The notes under the pieces: model-generated
Seen by the model: only the letters and a program-made list of their open reading frames with translations
The model's database searches: none
Told to the model about the DNA's origin: nothing
Translations under genes and position numbers: made by a program
Part shown: piece after piece, positions 9,348-16,637 of the stretch
Numbering within the stretch: the stretch's first letter is position 1
Layout: each line of letters starts with the position of its first letter
Origin: Endozoicomonas sp.
Lineage (GTDB): Bacteria; Pseudomonadota; Gammaproteobacteria; Pseudomonadales; Endozoicomonadaceae
Direction: 5' to 3'
DNA length: 36,135 nucleotides
NCBI GenBank assembly: GCA_024509075.1
Contig: JAKROC010000011.1
Coordinates: forward strand, 1-36,135

Positions 9348-10736
9348 ATGAGGGTGTTTTGCGGCGGTGTCTTATGCCTGTATCCGTTGGCATTATGTTT
9401 TCTGCTCTTTACCCATCAGGTGCAGGCATCAAACTTGTTGACAGAAGAAAAGGTCAGGGAGAGGGAGCGCTACAGCGATTTCCGCCAATCTGCTGATGGT
9501 GGCTTCACCGGGCAGCTCTGGCAGGTACTTATTGATAGTCAAGCGTCGTTTAATGATGCAGTGATTGTTCCTTTGACCGCTCAGGCAAAGGCGTATCTGG
9601 ATGTGTTTAACCATCATGTGATTGATCCGGTGCGCCGTGGTGAGCACTACTTGAGGTATGGGCAAAGTGTGATGCTCGGCACCTTCGATAATGTTAGCTA
9701 CGAAAGTACCGGCACCACCACTTGGCCTTATGCCATAGTGGGGGTGCCTTACGGAATGGTACTAAAAAATACGGTGGCAGATTTTAAACTGGGTTCAGAA
9801 GTGCGTAGCCCGGGGATCACCGAAAGTCTCTATCACGATCACCCAGTCATCGAGACTCGTCTGGGAGCAGAGTCGGTATCTGTGGGTAACCAGATGGCCC
9901 ATGCCCACCAGAATGAGTTGATGGTGATTGATGTGGTCAGGCCGTTCCTGCCAAAAATTGAGTGGTGTGACGAGGAGGATTCCCTGGCCGCCTCGGTATA
10001 CCGGTTTTATTACGCGGCAACGCGGTTGGTTACCGATGTTAACTTTGTGGTTGATTTTGAGGATACCGAGTACTTCCGGCGCACCGGTCGCTATGAGGAG
10101 TCGGACCGCACTTTGTTGTTCCAGTGGAATAAAGGGATTTCCAGAAACAGCTCCTTTCGCAGCGGACAGATAGTCAGGGTTGATCGCAAAGGCTACTTCT
10201 CCATGGGCTCTGTTCCCGTTGCGTGGAACTACTGCGAGGTGCTGCTGCACGAAGGCGGCTCAAAAGAGGTTGAGTTAGTTGCAGACGAGGAGGAAGCAGA
10301 GGTTTTTTTTGAGCGCCCTGAAAGCTTCCGCTGGGGCATGCGCAGTGACAAGATGTTATCCCGTGAGCGCATCAGGACGGTAAAGAAAAAGGTGGTTAAA
10401 CAAGTGCCTAACGTGACCACTTTCAGGGTTTATACCGAAAATCTCTGTCAAGCGGCTGAAGCGTCGGTGCGCTCTAAGAGTGAAGTTGTTGTATTTGCTA
10501 CTCGTCGTTCGTTTTCCTGGCTGGTGCCATCATTAGTCTTGCTTGGGGCACCGGCAGCGTCCTGGTCTATGGGGTGGCGTTACGGTTTCGGCCACAGCTA
10601 TCCGCTGACATACGCCCTGGCTGTGGGGGTTGTTCTGAGTTCATGGGTTTTTCCTGGGCTTTGGGAGTCGTCTGTGGCAGACACCATTCACACCATCCGC
10701 TTTCCTCCGCCGGAGGAGGATATTGCCTGGCAGTAA
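9348..10736 (+). CDS. Exported/membrane-anchored protein of unknown function
   Basis: I do not recognise this 462-aa protein. From the ATG at 9348 it begins MRVFCGGVLCLYPLALCFLL and has a plausible signal peptide ending near VQA/SN. Two in-frame starts lie upstream (GTG 9321, ATG 9336), and the true one is uncertain. A large soluble region (about 40-395) follows, with alternating strands, charged loops and an acidic run (ELVADEEEAEVFFE) near residue 320. The last 70 residues hold two hydrophobic segments, around VPSLVLLGAPAASW and YALAVGVVLSSWVF. The protein should therefore have a large periplasmic domain anchored near its C-terminus, with a short cytoplasmic Pro-rich tail. It resembles TMEM43-type layouts only loosely. 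It stands alone between convergent and divergent neighbours. Confidence 0.75.
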   Translation: MRVFCGGVLCLYPLALCFLLFTHQVQASNLLTEEKVRERERYSDFRQSADGGFTGQLWQVLIDSQASFNDAVIVPLTAQAKAYLDVFNHHVIDPVRRGEHYLRYGQSVMLGTFDNVSYESTGTTTWPYAIVGVPYGMVLKNTVADFKLGSEVRSPGITESLYHDHPVIETRLGAESVSVGNQMAHAHQNELMVIDVVRPFLPKIEWCDEEDSLAASVYRFYYAATRLVTDVNFVVDFEDTEYFRRTGRYEESDRTLLFQWNKGISRNSSFRSGQIVRVDRKGYFSMGSVPVAWNYCEVLLHEGGSKEVELVADEEEAEVFFERPESFRWGMRSDKMLSRERIRTVKKKVVKQVPNVTTFRVYTENLCQAAEASVRSKSEVVVFATRRSFSWLVPSLVLLGAPAASWSMGWRYGFGHSYPLTYALAVGVVLSSWVFPGLWESSVADTIHTIRFPPPEEDIAWQ

Positions 10737-10936
10737 AGTTTCTGCTTCGAGTCGAATGCTGCGATGACCAACATTGAGGCGCAAGCCTCGCCAAATCGTG
10801 TGAAGCAGACTGGAACGGGGCTGTGGCTTAAGAACTGCCATCCAGTGAGGGCGTAATGATGCAGGAAGGTTCCCGGAGTGATCTGAGAACCCTCGCCCTT
10901 GTGGGCATTAAAGGCAAGTGTTCACGATGATTTTTG

Positions 10937-12307
10937 TTAAAAGATGATATGGGCTACGCCGGCAATAACAGGCAGAGTGACCAGTGTCCGCAGAATAAAG
11001 ATGACAAACAGCTCCGGCAGGGTGACGGGAATTTTGCTGCCGAGCAGCAGGGCACCCACTTCCGATAGATAAATCAATTGGGTCAGCGACAGTGCCGCGA
11101 TAACAAAACGGGTCATGTCGTTGTCAATGGCGGCGGCCAGGATTGAGGGCACAAACATATCGGTAAAGCCCACCATCATAGTGGTGGAAGCGGCTTGCGC
11201 CTCAGGAATTTGCAGTAACTCCAGCAGCGGCACAAATGGCATGCCCAAGTATTGGAAGAATGAAGTGTATTCAGTAATCATCAGGGCAACGGTACCGATT
11301 CCCATCACCACCGGCAAAACGCCGAACAGCATGTCGATGGCATTTTTGCCGCCATCAGCGATTACCTTAAGCGGATTGGTTATTTTTTCTGCTTTCGCCA
11401 ACGCCTGGTGGAGACCCCAGGCTAAAGCGCTGTGACCGGCGGGGATCACTTCATCATCATCAGTGCGCACTTTACCGCAGATAAAGACGTCTTTTTTGCG
11501 CGACAGCGGTGGCAGTTTGGGGACAATCAACGCGGCTACCAGTCCGGCAAAGCAGACGGTCAGATAAAACTGGGTAAACATATGGCCCAGACCAACCTGG
11601 GCAATCACCACCAGAGAGAAGGTAATGGAGACGATGGAAAAAGTGGTGCCGATGATGGCTGCCTCGCGCTCGGTGTAGTATGACGTCTCGTACTGCTTGC
11701 TGGTCATCAGAATGCCCACGCTGCCATCGCCAAGCCATGAGGCAATGCAATCGATGGCGGAGCGTCCTGGCAGGTTGAACAGCGGCCGCATGATGCGGGT
11801 CATCATGGTGCCGAGCACCTCTAACAGACCAAAGTTCATCAGCAGTGGCAGCAGAAGTCCGGCAAAAATAAATACCGAGAACAGGGTGGGCATTAAGTCG
11901 TTCAGCACCATGCCACCGGTGGCCGACGACCAGATTTGCTCCGGGCCTGCCTTGAAATAGGCGGACAGGACAAACACCATGCCGGCGACCCTGACCAGGG
12001 CCCACAGCGGCGTGATATCAAACAGCGAATTCAGGAAGGTGTGATTGGTGATATACCGGGGTTGGAATATTTTGGTGATGATGGTCATCAACCCGGTGAA
12101 GGTTACGATCACGGTGACAATGGTGGTGAGCTGGTTTGCCAGCAAGTTTTTCAGCCCACCGGCCAGCAATGCTATCGGGATGGTAAATTGGCCCTCCAGC
12201 TTGACTGGCGTGACAAACAGCAACAGCCCAGCCAGTGAAGGCAGTAAAAACGTTAACCAGTTGCGTAAGTTGGTTGATTTGGCTGTCGTGACTATGGACG
12301 GCTTCAT
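10937..12307 (-). CDS. YjiH family (nucleoside-recognition/GATE domain) membrane protein
   Basis: This polytopic inner-membrane protein of about 456 aa belongs to the YjiH family; the substrate is unknown. Around ten hydrophobic segments are readable. Family landmarks include GRSAIDCIASWLGDGSVGI, the IIGTTFSIVSITFSLVVI helix, and the C-terminal MVGFTDMFVPSILAAAIDND, which I take as the GATE domain. The frame opens with a TTG at 12355. I prefer the ATG at 12307 (MKPSIVTTAKS), which has GAGGT upstream and leaves a normal cytoplasmic lead before the first helix. It is a single gene with 323 bp of gene-free DNA upstream. Confidence 0.88.
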   Translation of the reverse strand: MKPSIVTTAKSTNLRNWLTFLLPSLAGLLLFVTPVKLEGQFTIPIALLAGGLKNLLANQLTTIVTVIVTFTGLMTIITKIFQPRYITNHTFLNSLFDITPLWALVRVAGMVFVLSAYFKAGPEQIWSSATGGMVLNDLMPTLFSVFIFAGLLLPLLMNFGLLEVLGTMMTRIMRPLFNLPGRSAIDCIASWLGDGSVGILMTSKQYETSYYTEREAAIIGTTFSIVSITFSLVVIAQVGLGHMFTQFYLTVCFAGLVAALIVPKLPPLSRKKDVFICGKVRTDDDEVIPAGHSALAWGLHQALAKAEKITNPLKVIADGGKNAIDMLFGVLPVVMGIGTVALMITEYTSFFQYLGMPFVPLLELLQIPEAQAASTTMMVGFTDMFVPSILAAAIDNDMTRFVIAALSLTQLIYLSEVGALLLGSKIPVTLPELFVIFILRTLVTLPVIAGVAHIIF

Positions 12308-12630
12308 AACACCCGGGTACCTCAAACTCAGTCCGGCACAGTTAATGTGCAACAAAGTATGATCGAATAAAGTAGAAACTTCCTGTTATGCGGACGGAAT
12401 CCGTTGTTGTGCCCAGGAATATTCAGCGTAGCAGGAATATTCCTGCTACTGGTGGATTTTTAGCATAAATATTCATTAATTACTAATAAATATTTATATT
12501 TGGTGTTGGGTTGCAGAGTGTAGGGAGTTGTGTGAGGTGAGCCAGCCGAAAATTGAGGATTTCACCGGCTCAGTGGGTATTTGGCAAAACCCTCGCCTTT
12601 GTGCTCTCTGGTGCGTCAGAGCAGGGGAGG
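12308..12630. other. Intergenic region between the YjiH-family gene and gcvT
   Basis: No ORF is supported here. The stretch around 12460-12510 is very AT-rich (ATTAATTACTAATAAATATTTATATTT) and is the likely promoter area of the leftward YjiH-family gene. A GAGCC...GGCTC arm pair at 12539-12571 forms an imperfect inverted repeat that could be part of a gcvT transcription end, but it lacks a U-tract on the gcvT strand, so I do not call it a terminator. Confidence 0.4.
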
Positions 12631-13761
12631 TCACTTACGGACGTAGCGTTGGGGCACAAAGGGCATCTTGCTGACGGTCATGGGCAGCTTTTTACCTCGC
12701 ACCAGGGCAAACACCTCGCTGCCGGGAGTGGCATTTTCGCTATGAACCTGAGCCATGGCCACGGGGGCGTTAACTGTTGGGCCAAAGGTTCCGGACGACA
12801 CCTGGCCAATTGATTTGCCCTGGCTATCCATTAACTCTGTGCCAGCACGAACCGGAGCTTTGCTGTTGCCCATCAGGCCCACCCGTCGGATGGCTGTTTG
12901 TTTGCTGTCTAACTGCTCGAGAATGGTTCTGGCGCCGGGAAAGTTACCTGCTCGCGCACCACCGCTGCGACGACTTTTGCTGATGGCCCAGCCCAGGCTG
13001 GCTTCAACCGGTGTCGTCTGTTCATTAATATCCTGACCGTAGAGGCACAGGCCGGATTCAAGACGCAGAGAATCCCGGGCACCCAAACCAATCAAAGCCA
13101 CTTGCGGGTGCGCAAGCAGTTGTTGAGTGATCTGCAGGGCATGGGTTGCTGGTATGGATATTTCAAAACCATCTTCACCGGTGTAACCGGAGCGACTGAC
13201 CAGGCAGGGGACGTTGTCGATGGTCAGCGACCGGGTGTCCATAAACACCATATCAGCCACTGCCGGGATGAATTGTTGCAAAACTCCCACCGCCTCTGGC
13301 CCCTGAAGTGCGATCAGTGCGTGCTGGTCGAAGGTTTCCAGAGTAACGTCCGCAGGCATTGCCGCCCGGATATGGGCAATATCTACTGCTCTGCGTGCAG
13401 CGTTAACGACAATGTACATATAATCATCATGGCGGCTAACCATCAGGTCATCAATAATGCCGCCGGCTTCATTGGTCAGGAGGGCGTAGCGCTGTTTGCC
13501 CGCGGGCAGGTTGATAATATCCACAGGCATCAGCGACTCCAGAAAGGCATCAGCACCCTGGCCTGACAGCCGCAGTTGCCCCATGTGGGAAACATCAAAT
13601 AATCCGGCGTGACGGCGGGTGTGCAGGTGCTCTTTCATGACGCCCGGGGGGTATTGAACGGGCATCTCATAGCCAGCAAAGGGCACCATTTTGGCGTTGT
13701 GGGTCAGGTGCAGATCGTACAGCGGTGTTCTTTTTAGCTGTGCAGTGGACGATTCGGTCAT
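12631..13761 (-). CDS. gcvT: Aminomethyltransferase, glycine cleavage T protein
   Basis: GcvT transfers the methylene group from the H-protein-bound aminomethyl intermediate to tetrahydrofolate, releasing ammonia. Its 376 aa are normal. Motifs include KMVPFAGYEMPVQYPPGV, GLFDVSHMGQ, the folate-site segment LVSRSGYTGEDGFEI, and GLGARDSLRLESGLCLYGQD, which carries the catalytic Asp. The start is supported by GGAGAAG just upstream. The gcvH and gcvP genes are not in this window, so the gene stands apart from its usual operon. An ERIC-like repeat at 13778-13904 separates it from any upstream promoter, and a terminator-like stem lies beyond that at 13910-13964. Confidence 0.96.
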   Translation of the reverse strand: MTESSTAQLKRTPLYDLHLTHNAKMVPFAGYEMPVQYPPGVMKEHLHTRRHAGLFDVSHMGQLRLSGQGADAFLESLMPVDIINLPAGKQRYALLTNEAGGIIDDLMVSRHDDYMYIVVNAARRAVDIAHIRAAMPADVTLETFDQHALIALQGPEAVGVLQQFIPAVADMVFMDTRSLTIDNVPCLVSRSGYTGEDGFEISIPATHALQITQQLLAHPQVALIGLGARDSLRLESGLCLYGQDINEQTTPVEASLGWAISKSRRSGGARAGNFPGARTILEQLDSKQTAIRRVGLMGNSKAPVRAGTELMDSQGKSIGQVSSGTFGPTVNAPVAMAQVHSENATPGSEVFALVRGKKLPMTVSKMPFVPQRYVRK

Positions 13762-13777
13762 CCATCTTCTCCATGGT

Positions 13778-13904
13778 TATACCCGTCGCCTTTCAAGTTG
13801 CTGCTTTGTTGGCTGCGTTCGCTCACCCCGGTCACGTGGTATTTCCATGCTCCCGGGGCTTCGCTCATTTGCCGCCTCGAATCAACTTGAAATCCTTTGG
13901 GTAC
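13778..13904 (+). repeat. ERIC/IRU-like intergenic repeat copy R2 (full, 127 bp)
   Basis: A complete short-form copy. It starts TATACCCGTCGCCTTTCAAG and ends with TCAACTTGAAATCC, then TTTGGGTAC. The ends are imperfect inverted repeats. Read on the minus strand, the core gives GGCGGCAAATGAGCGAAGCC, a GGAGCAT palindrome arm, then GTGACCGGGGTGAGCG and GCAGCCAACAAAGCAGC. From memory the 127-bp ERIC consensus has the same order (GGCGGCAAG.GAGTGAA..., GTGACTGGGGTGAGCG, GCAGCCAAC, CAACTTGAA, GACGGGTATA). It ends 16 bp upstream of the gcvT ATG, directly next to its ribosome-binding site, so it is transcribed as part of the gcvT leader. Confidence 0.88.
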
Positions 13905-13909
13905 AGCTG

Positions 13910-13964
13910 AAAAAAAAGCGACCCATCTGCACCCTTCGGTGTTTGCCTGGTTGCGTCGGTCCGC
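13910..13964 (-). terminator. Possible attenuator/terminator in the gcvT leader
   Basis: On the minus strand, GCGGACC (13964-13958) can pair with GGGTCGC (13924-13918), with one mismatch and one G-U pair. A small CACC-GAAG-GGTG hairpin lies inside, and eight T residues follow (13917-13910). It lies upstream of gcvT, before the repeat. It could end an upstream transcript or act as a leader attenuator. I could not complete a glycine-riboswitch aptamer around it. Confidence 0.35.
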
Positions 13965-14089
13965 CTTCTGACTAAGCCGCATAATTAAATGAATTTTTCC
14001 TGGTGTTGTCTACATCACAGGGCGGGCCTGAGGTGGATTGAGAAGTTCTTCCCTGAAGGCGGATGCAAGTTAAACGGTTTGTCGGGAAT

Positions 14090-14395
14090 TCAGGAATTAT
14101 CCTGGAGGTATTGACTGGGATCAATGTAAAGGCCAAGAGAGCGCTTGTCGATGCGCTTTTCCTTCACATCGGTCTTGCCGATTTCCTGGTATCTGAACAC
14201 CACGGTATCACCAACGCTGACTTCCAGGATTTTATCCGGAGACAGGTATCTGTAGTCTTGGCCCAGCACGGTCAGGGTATGGACGTAATAGGCAGGCATG
14301 CCCAGCCAGTCGTTGTGAGGGCCGTCGGTGCTGACAGCCTCAAGCAGGCCACGGCCTTCCAGCTTCGGCTGGCGCTTTTGAAAACTTCTCTGCAT
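14090..14395 (-). CDS. Small conserved-looking hypothetical protein
   Basis: I do not recognise this 101-aa protein. The frame stays open upstream into the preceding gene, but that part reads like an out-of-frame shadow of the DUF2062 gene. I therefore start at MQRSFQKRQPKLEGRG (14395), 59 bp after the DUF2062 stop. The N-terminus is basic; the middle (YYVHTLTVLGQDYRYLSPDKI) and VSVGDTVVFRYQEIGK look like a small beta-barrel. The C-terminus (SLGLYIDPSQYLQDNS) is acidic. There is no signal peptide or membrane helix. It is probably co-transcribed with the DUF2062 gene. Confidence 0.6.
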   Translation of the reverse strand: MQRSFQKRQPKLEGRGLLEAVSTDGPHNDWLGMPAYYVHTLTVLGQDYRYLSPDKILEVSVGDTVVFRYQEIGKTDVKEKRIDKRSLGLYIDPSQYLQDNS

Positions 14396-14454
14396 GGTGT
14401 TGTTTTCTCTGGAGAGTGTCGATGTCGATAAAGCAATTGGTTGAGTAGGGCGAG

Positions 14455-14970
14455 TCACGAGCGCCGTTTGGTTCTCTGACGCCAGTTGCTGATCACATTC
14501 CAGCGCCACAGTACCCGGATGAGTAAATAGCTGGTGGAACCCAACACGAGGCCCGACACCAGCGACCCCAGGTAAAGAGGCTTCCACGCCCGGGCAAGTC
14601 CGGCACCCAAGCCTTGCACGGTGAGATCAATGGACACATCGCTGACCGGTGTCTGAAGGATAAAACAGCCGATTTTGTATGTAAAATAGAAAATCGCTGG
14701 CATGGTCACCGGGTTGGTAATCCACACCAGTGCTACTGAGAGGGGGAGGTTGCAGCGGACGATGATGGCCAGGCAGGCAGCCAGAACCATCTGAAACGGC
14801 ATAGGGATAAATGCGACAAATATGCCAACAAAAAATGCAGCAGCAGCGGAACGACGATTCAGTTGCCAAAGGTTTGGGTTGCTCAGGGCCGAGCCTAAAA
14901 AGCGCAGGTAGCGATGCTCCTTGATTGTTCTGGGCTCCGGTAAGTACCTTTGAATTAATTTCTTCGCCAT
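14455..14970 (-). CDS. DUF2062 domain-containing membrane protein
   Basis: A 171-aa inner-membrane protein of the DUF2062 family, function unknown. Family features are the NPNLWQLNRRSAAAAFFVGIF start of the domain with a first helix, the AFIPMPFQMVLAA second segment, and the hallmark WITNPVTMPAIFYFTYKIG. A final helix precedes a basic tail (NWRQRTKRRS). The ATG follows GTGGAA at close spacing. It heads a probable two-gene unit with the 101-aa gene. A decayed ISL3 element lies just upstream. Confidence 0.9.
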   Translation of the reverse strand: MAKKLIQRYLPEPRTIKEHRYLRFLGSALSNPNLWQLNRRSAAAAFFVGIFVAFIPMPFQMVLAACLAIIVRCNLPLSVALVWITNPVTMPAIFYFTYKIGCFILQTPVSDVSIDLTVQGLGAGLARAWKPLYLGSLVSGLVLGSTSYLLIRVLWRWNVISNWRQRTKRRS

Positions 14971-15206
14971 AAAATTCCACTTTCTTCAGCGACGGATACT
15001 GCTGGCAGTGCAGATGTCGTTTGCGCAATTCACTTAATGCTGAGCTATGACTCTAGTTCATGCTCTGTGCTGGCCGCCATTTTTACGGTAACCATCGTGG
15101 ATGGTGCTTTCCAGAACGAGGCTCCTCGTCCTTTAGTGTGGATTTCCTCATGAAATATCTGAGAGAATCCCAGCTCTTTTTACCTCATCAGAAGTAGTAT
15201 CCAGCC

Positions 15207-15872
15207 ATGGATGGAAGTCAGGTTTTTATACTCGGCCTCGGCTTCCAATTTCCCTGGAAACTGGTTAGCCAGCATCTGGATACTTCAACCAAGCCCAGTG
15301 TGCTCACACTCAATGTAGCCGCTGATCGTGGCAGTCTTCTACCCTTGTCCCTGCTGTGGCAAAGCCTGTCCTGCACATGATTTCAAATCACTGACCCGGC
15401 GGCATCTGAACTTTTTCCAGCATCATTGCCTCATCACTGCGCAAGTGCCCCGAACCAACCGTGAAGAACATGGCGTCCGTCGTATATCAATGTTCCCTGG
15501 GCCAGAGCAGGCAGCAAGTTCACACTTCTGTTTGAGCAGGCACTGTTAATGTTGTCTCGGGAAATGCCGGTAAAGGCTTGCGCCGAATTCATTGGCGTCA
15601 CTGATAAACGCGTCTGGCGGGTCATCAAACACTACGTCAGCATGGCTCTGCTGGAGATGAACCTGTCCGAACTGAAAGCCATCGGCCTTGATGAGACGGC
15701 CTCAAAGCGAGGCCACAACTATGTGACCGTCTTCATCGACATGGATCGTACCAACAAGCCGGTACTGTTCGCCACGCCGGGTAAGGGAAAGCAAACGGTC
15801 AAGGATTTCAAGGCCTTCCTCGAAGGCCATCAGAGCAAGGCAGAGAATATTCTTGAGGTGATCTGTGACATG
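15207..15872 (+). pseudogene. ISL3 family transposase, frameshifted and truncated
   Basis: This is a broken transposase of the ISL3 (IS204/IS1001/IS1165) family. Frame 1 gives MDGSQVFILGLGFQFPWKL and stops early. A second frame gives the zinc-finger segment FYPCPCCGKACPAHD and RRHLNFFQHH. A third frame resumes at INVPWARAGSKFTLLFEQAL and continues (15549 on) into the helix-turn-helix and the DDE region GLDETASKRGHNYVTVFIDM. Similarity ends after EVICDMS near 15872, where the sequence switches to DNA flanking the YhhQ gene. The remaining half of the transposase and the right end are gone. A left end near 15119 (GGCTCCTCGTCCTTTAGTG) is possible. The element cannot transpose on its own. Confidence 0.88.
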
Positions 15873-15903
15873 TCCATAAAACATTTCTCGCTCCCGAGAC
15901 CAA

Positions 15904-16557
15904 TCAAACCGTTGGCTGGGCATTCACGCCAACAACCATACTCAATCGATTCATCAAGAAGTTCAGCAAAATGCCATACATTGGCAAAAAGAACAGCATA
16001 CTAATGGTCAGTTTGTAGGCATAATCCACAAAAGCAATCTCCACCCAGTGCTGTGCCATGAATGGGTCTGTTGAGCCTGCAAAGGCCAGACTGAAAAAAC
16101 TCAGGGTATCAATCAGGTTACCAGCCACCGTAGAACAGGCCGGTGCGACCCACCAGCGAGCATTCTGCCGCAGACGGTTAAAAATGGTGATATCCATCAC
16201 CTGACCTATCAAATAGGCAGCAAAACTGGCTACGGCAATTCGGGCAACAGCCGTATTAAAACTGCCGAGGCTGGCCGCTCCCTGAAAAGTGCCATTCACA
16301 AATAGCACTGACACAAAGTAAGAGATCAACAGTGCCGGAAACATGGCCGTAAGGATGATTTTACGCGCTTGGTCAGAACCGTAAATCCTTACCGTCAAAT
16401 CGGTAGCCAGAAAAATAAACGGAAAGGTAAATGCCCCCCAGGTCGTGTGCATACCAAAAAACTCAAAAGGAATCTGCACCAGGTAATTACTGGCAGCAAT
16501 GGTAATGATGTGAAACAGCGACAGGAAAAACAGAACATTCAGATTGCGAGATGGCAT
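15904..16557 (-). CDS. yhhQ: Queuosine precursor transporter, YhhQ/VUT family
   Basis: A 217-aa inner-membrane transporter of the vitamin-uptake-transporter family; characterised YhhQ imports the queuosine precursors preQ0/preQ1. Six or so hydrophobic segments and the family segments TFPFIFLATDLTVRIYG, AYLIGQVMDITIFNRLR and PACSTVAGNLIDTLSFFSLAF are present. The length matches E. coli YhhQ. The last ten or so residues lie only about 30 bp from the broken end of the ISL3 remnant, so its C-terminus may have been altered. Upstream, CTGAG...CTCAG forms a small hairpin, but no preQ1 riboswitch is recognisable. It lies 80 bp downstream of the kinase gene on the same strand. Confidence 0.92.
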   Translation of the reverse strand: MPSRNLNVLFFLSLFHIITIAASNYLVQIPFEFFGMHTTWGAFTFPFIFLATDLTVRIYGSDQARKIILTAMFPALLISYFVSVLFVNGTFQGAASLGSFNTAVARIAVASFAAYLIGQVMDITIFNRLRQNARWWVAPACSTVAGNLIDTLSFFSLAFAGSTDPFMAQHWVEIAFVDYAYKLTISMLFFLPMYGILLNFLMNRLSMVVGVNAQPTV

Positions 16558-16637
16558 GACAAATCCTTTTTACTGAGGTAAGGGAACTCAGGCACCTTGG
16601 CGCCGTGAAAAATGGCATCGGATTCTAACTTTAATTG

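Noticed and set aside
13905-14062. Glycine riboswitch upstream of gcvT
   Set aside because: The minus strand has AGGCAAAC and CACCGAAGG-like pieces, but I could not assemble the paired aptamer stems or the CTCAGG segment in the right order, so only an attenuator-like stem is listed.
16558-16637. preQ1 riboswitch before yhhQ
   Set aside because: Only a small CTGAG/CTCAG hairpin is visible; neither preQ1-I nor preQ1-II pseudoknot elements could be recognised.
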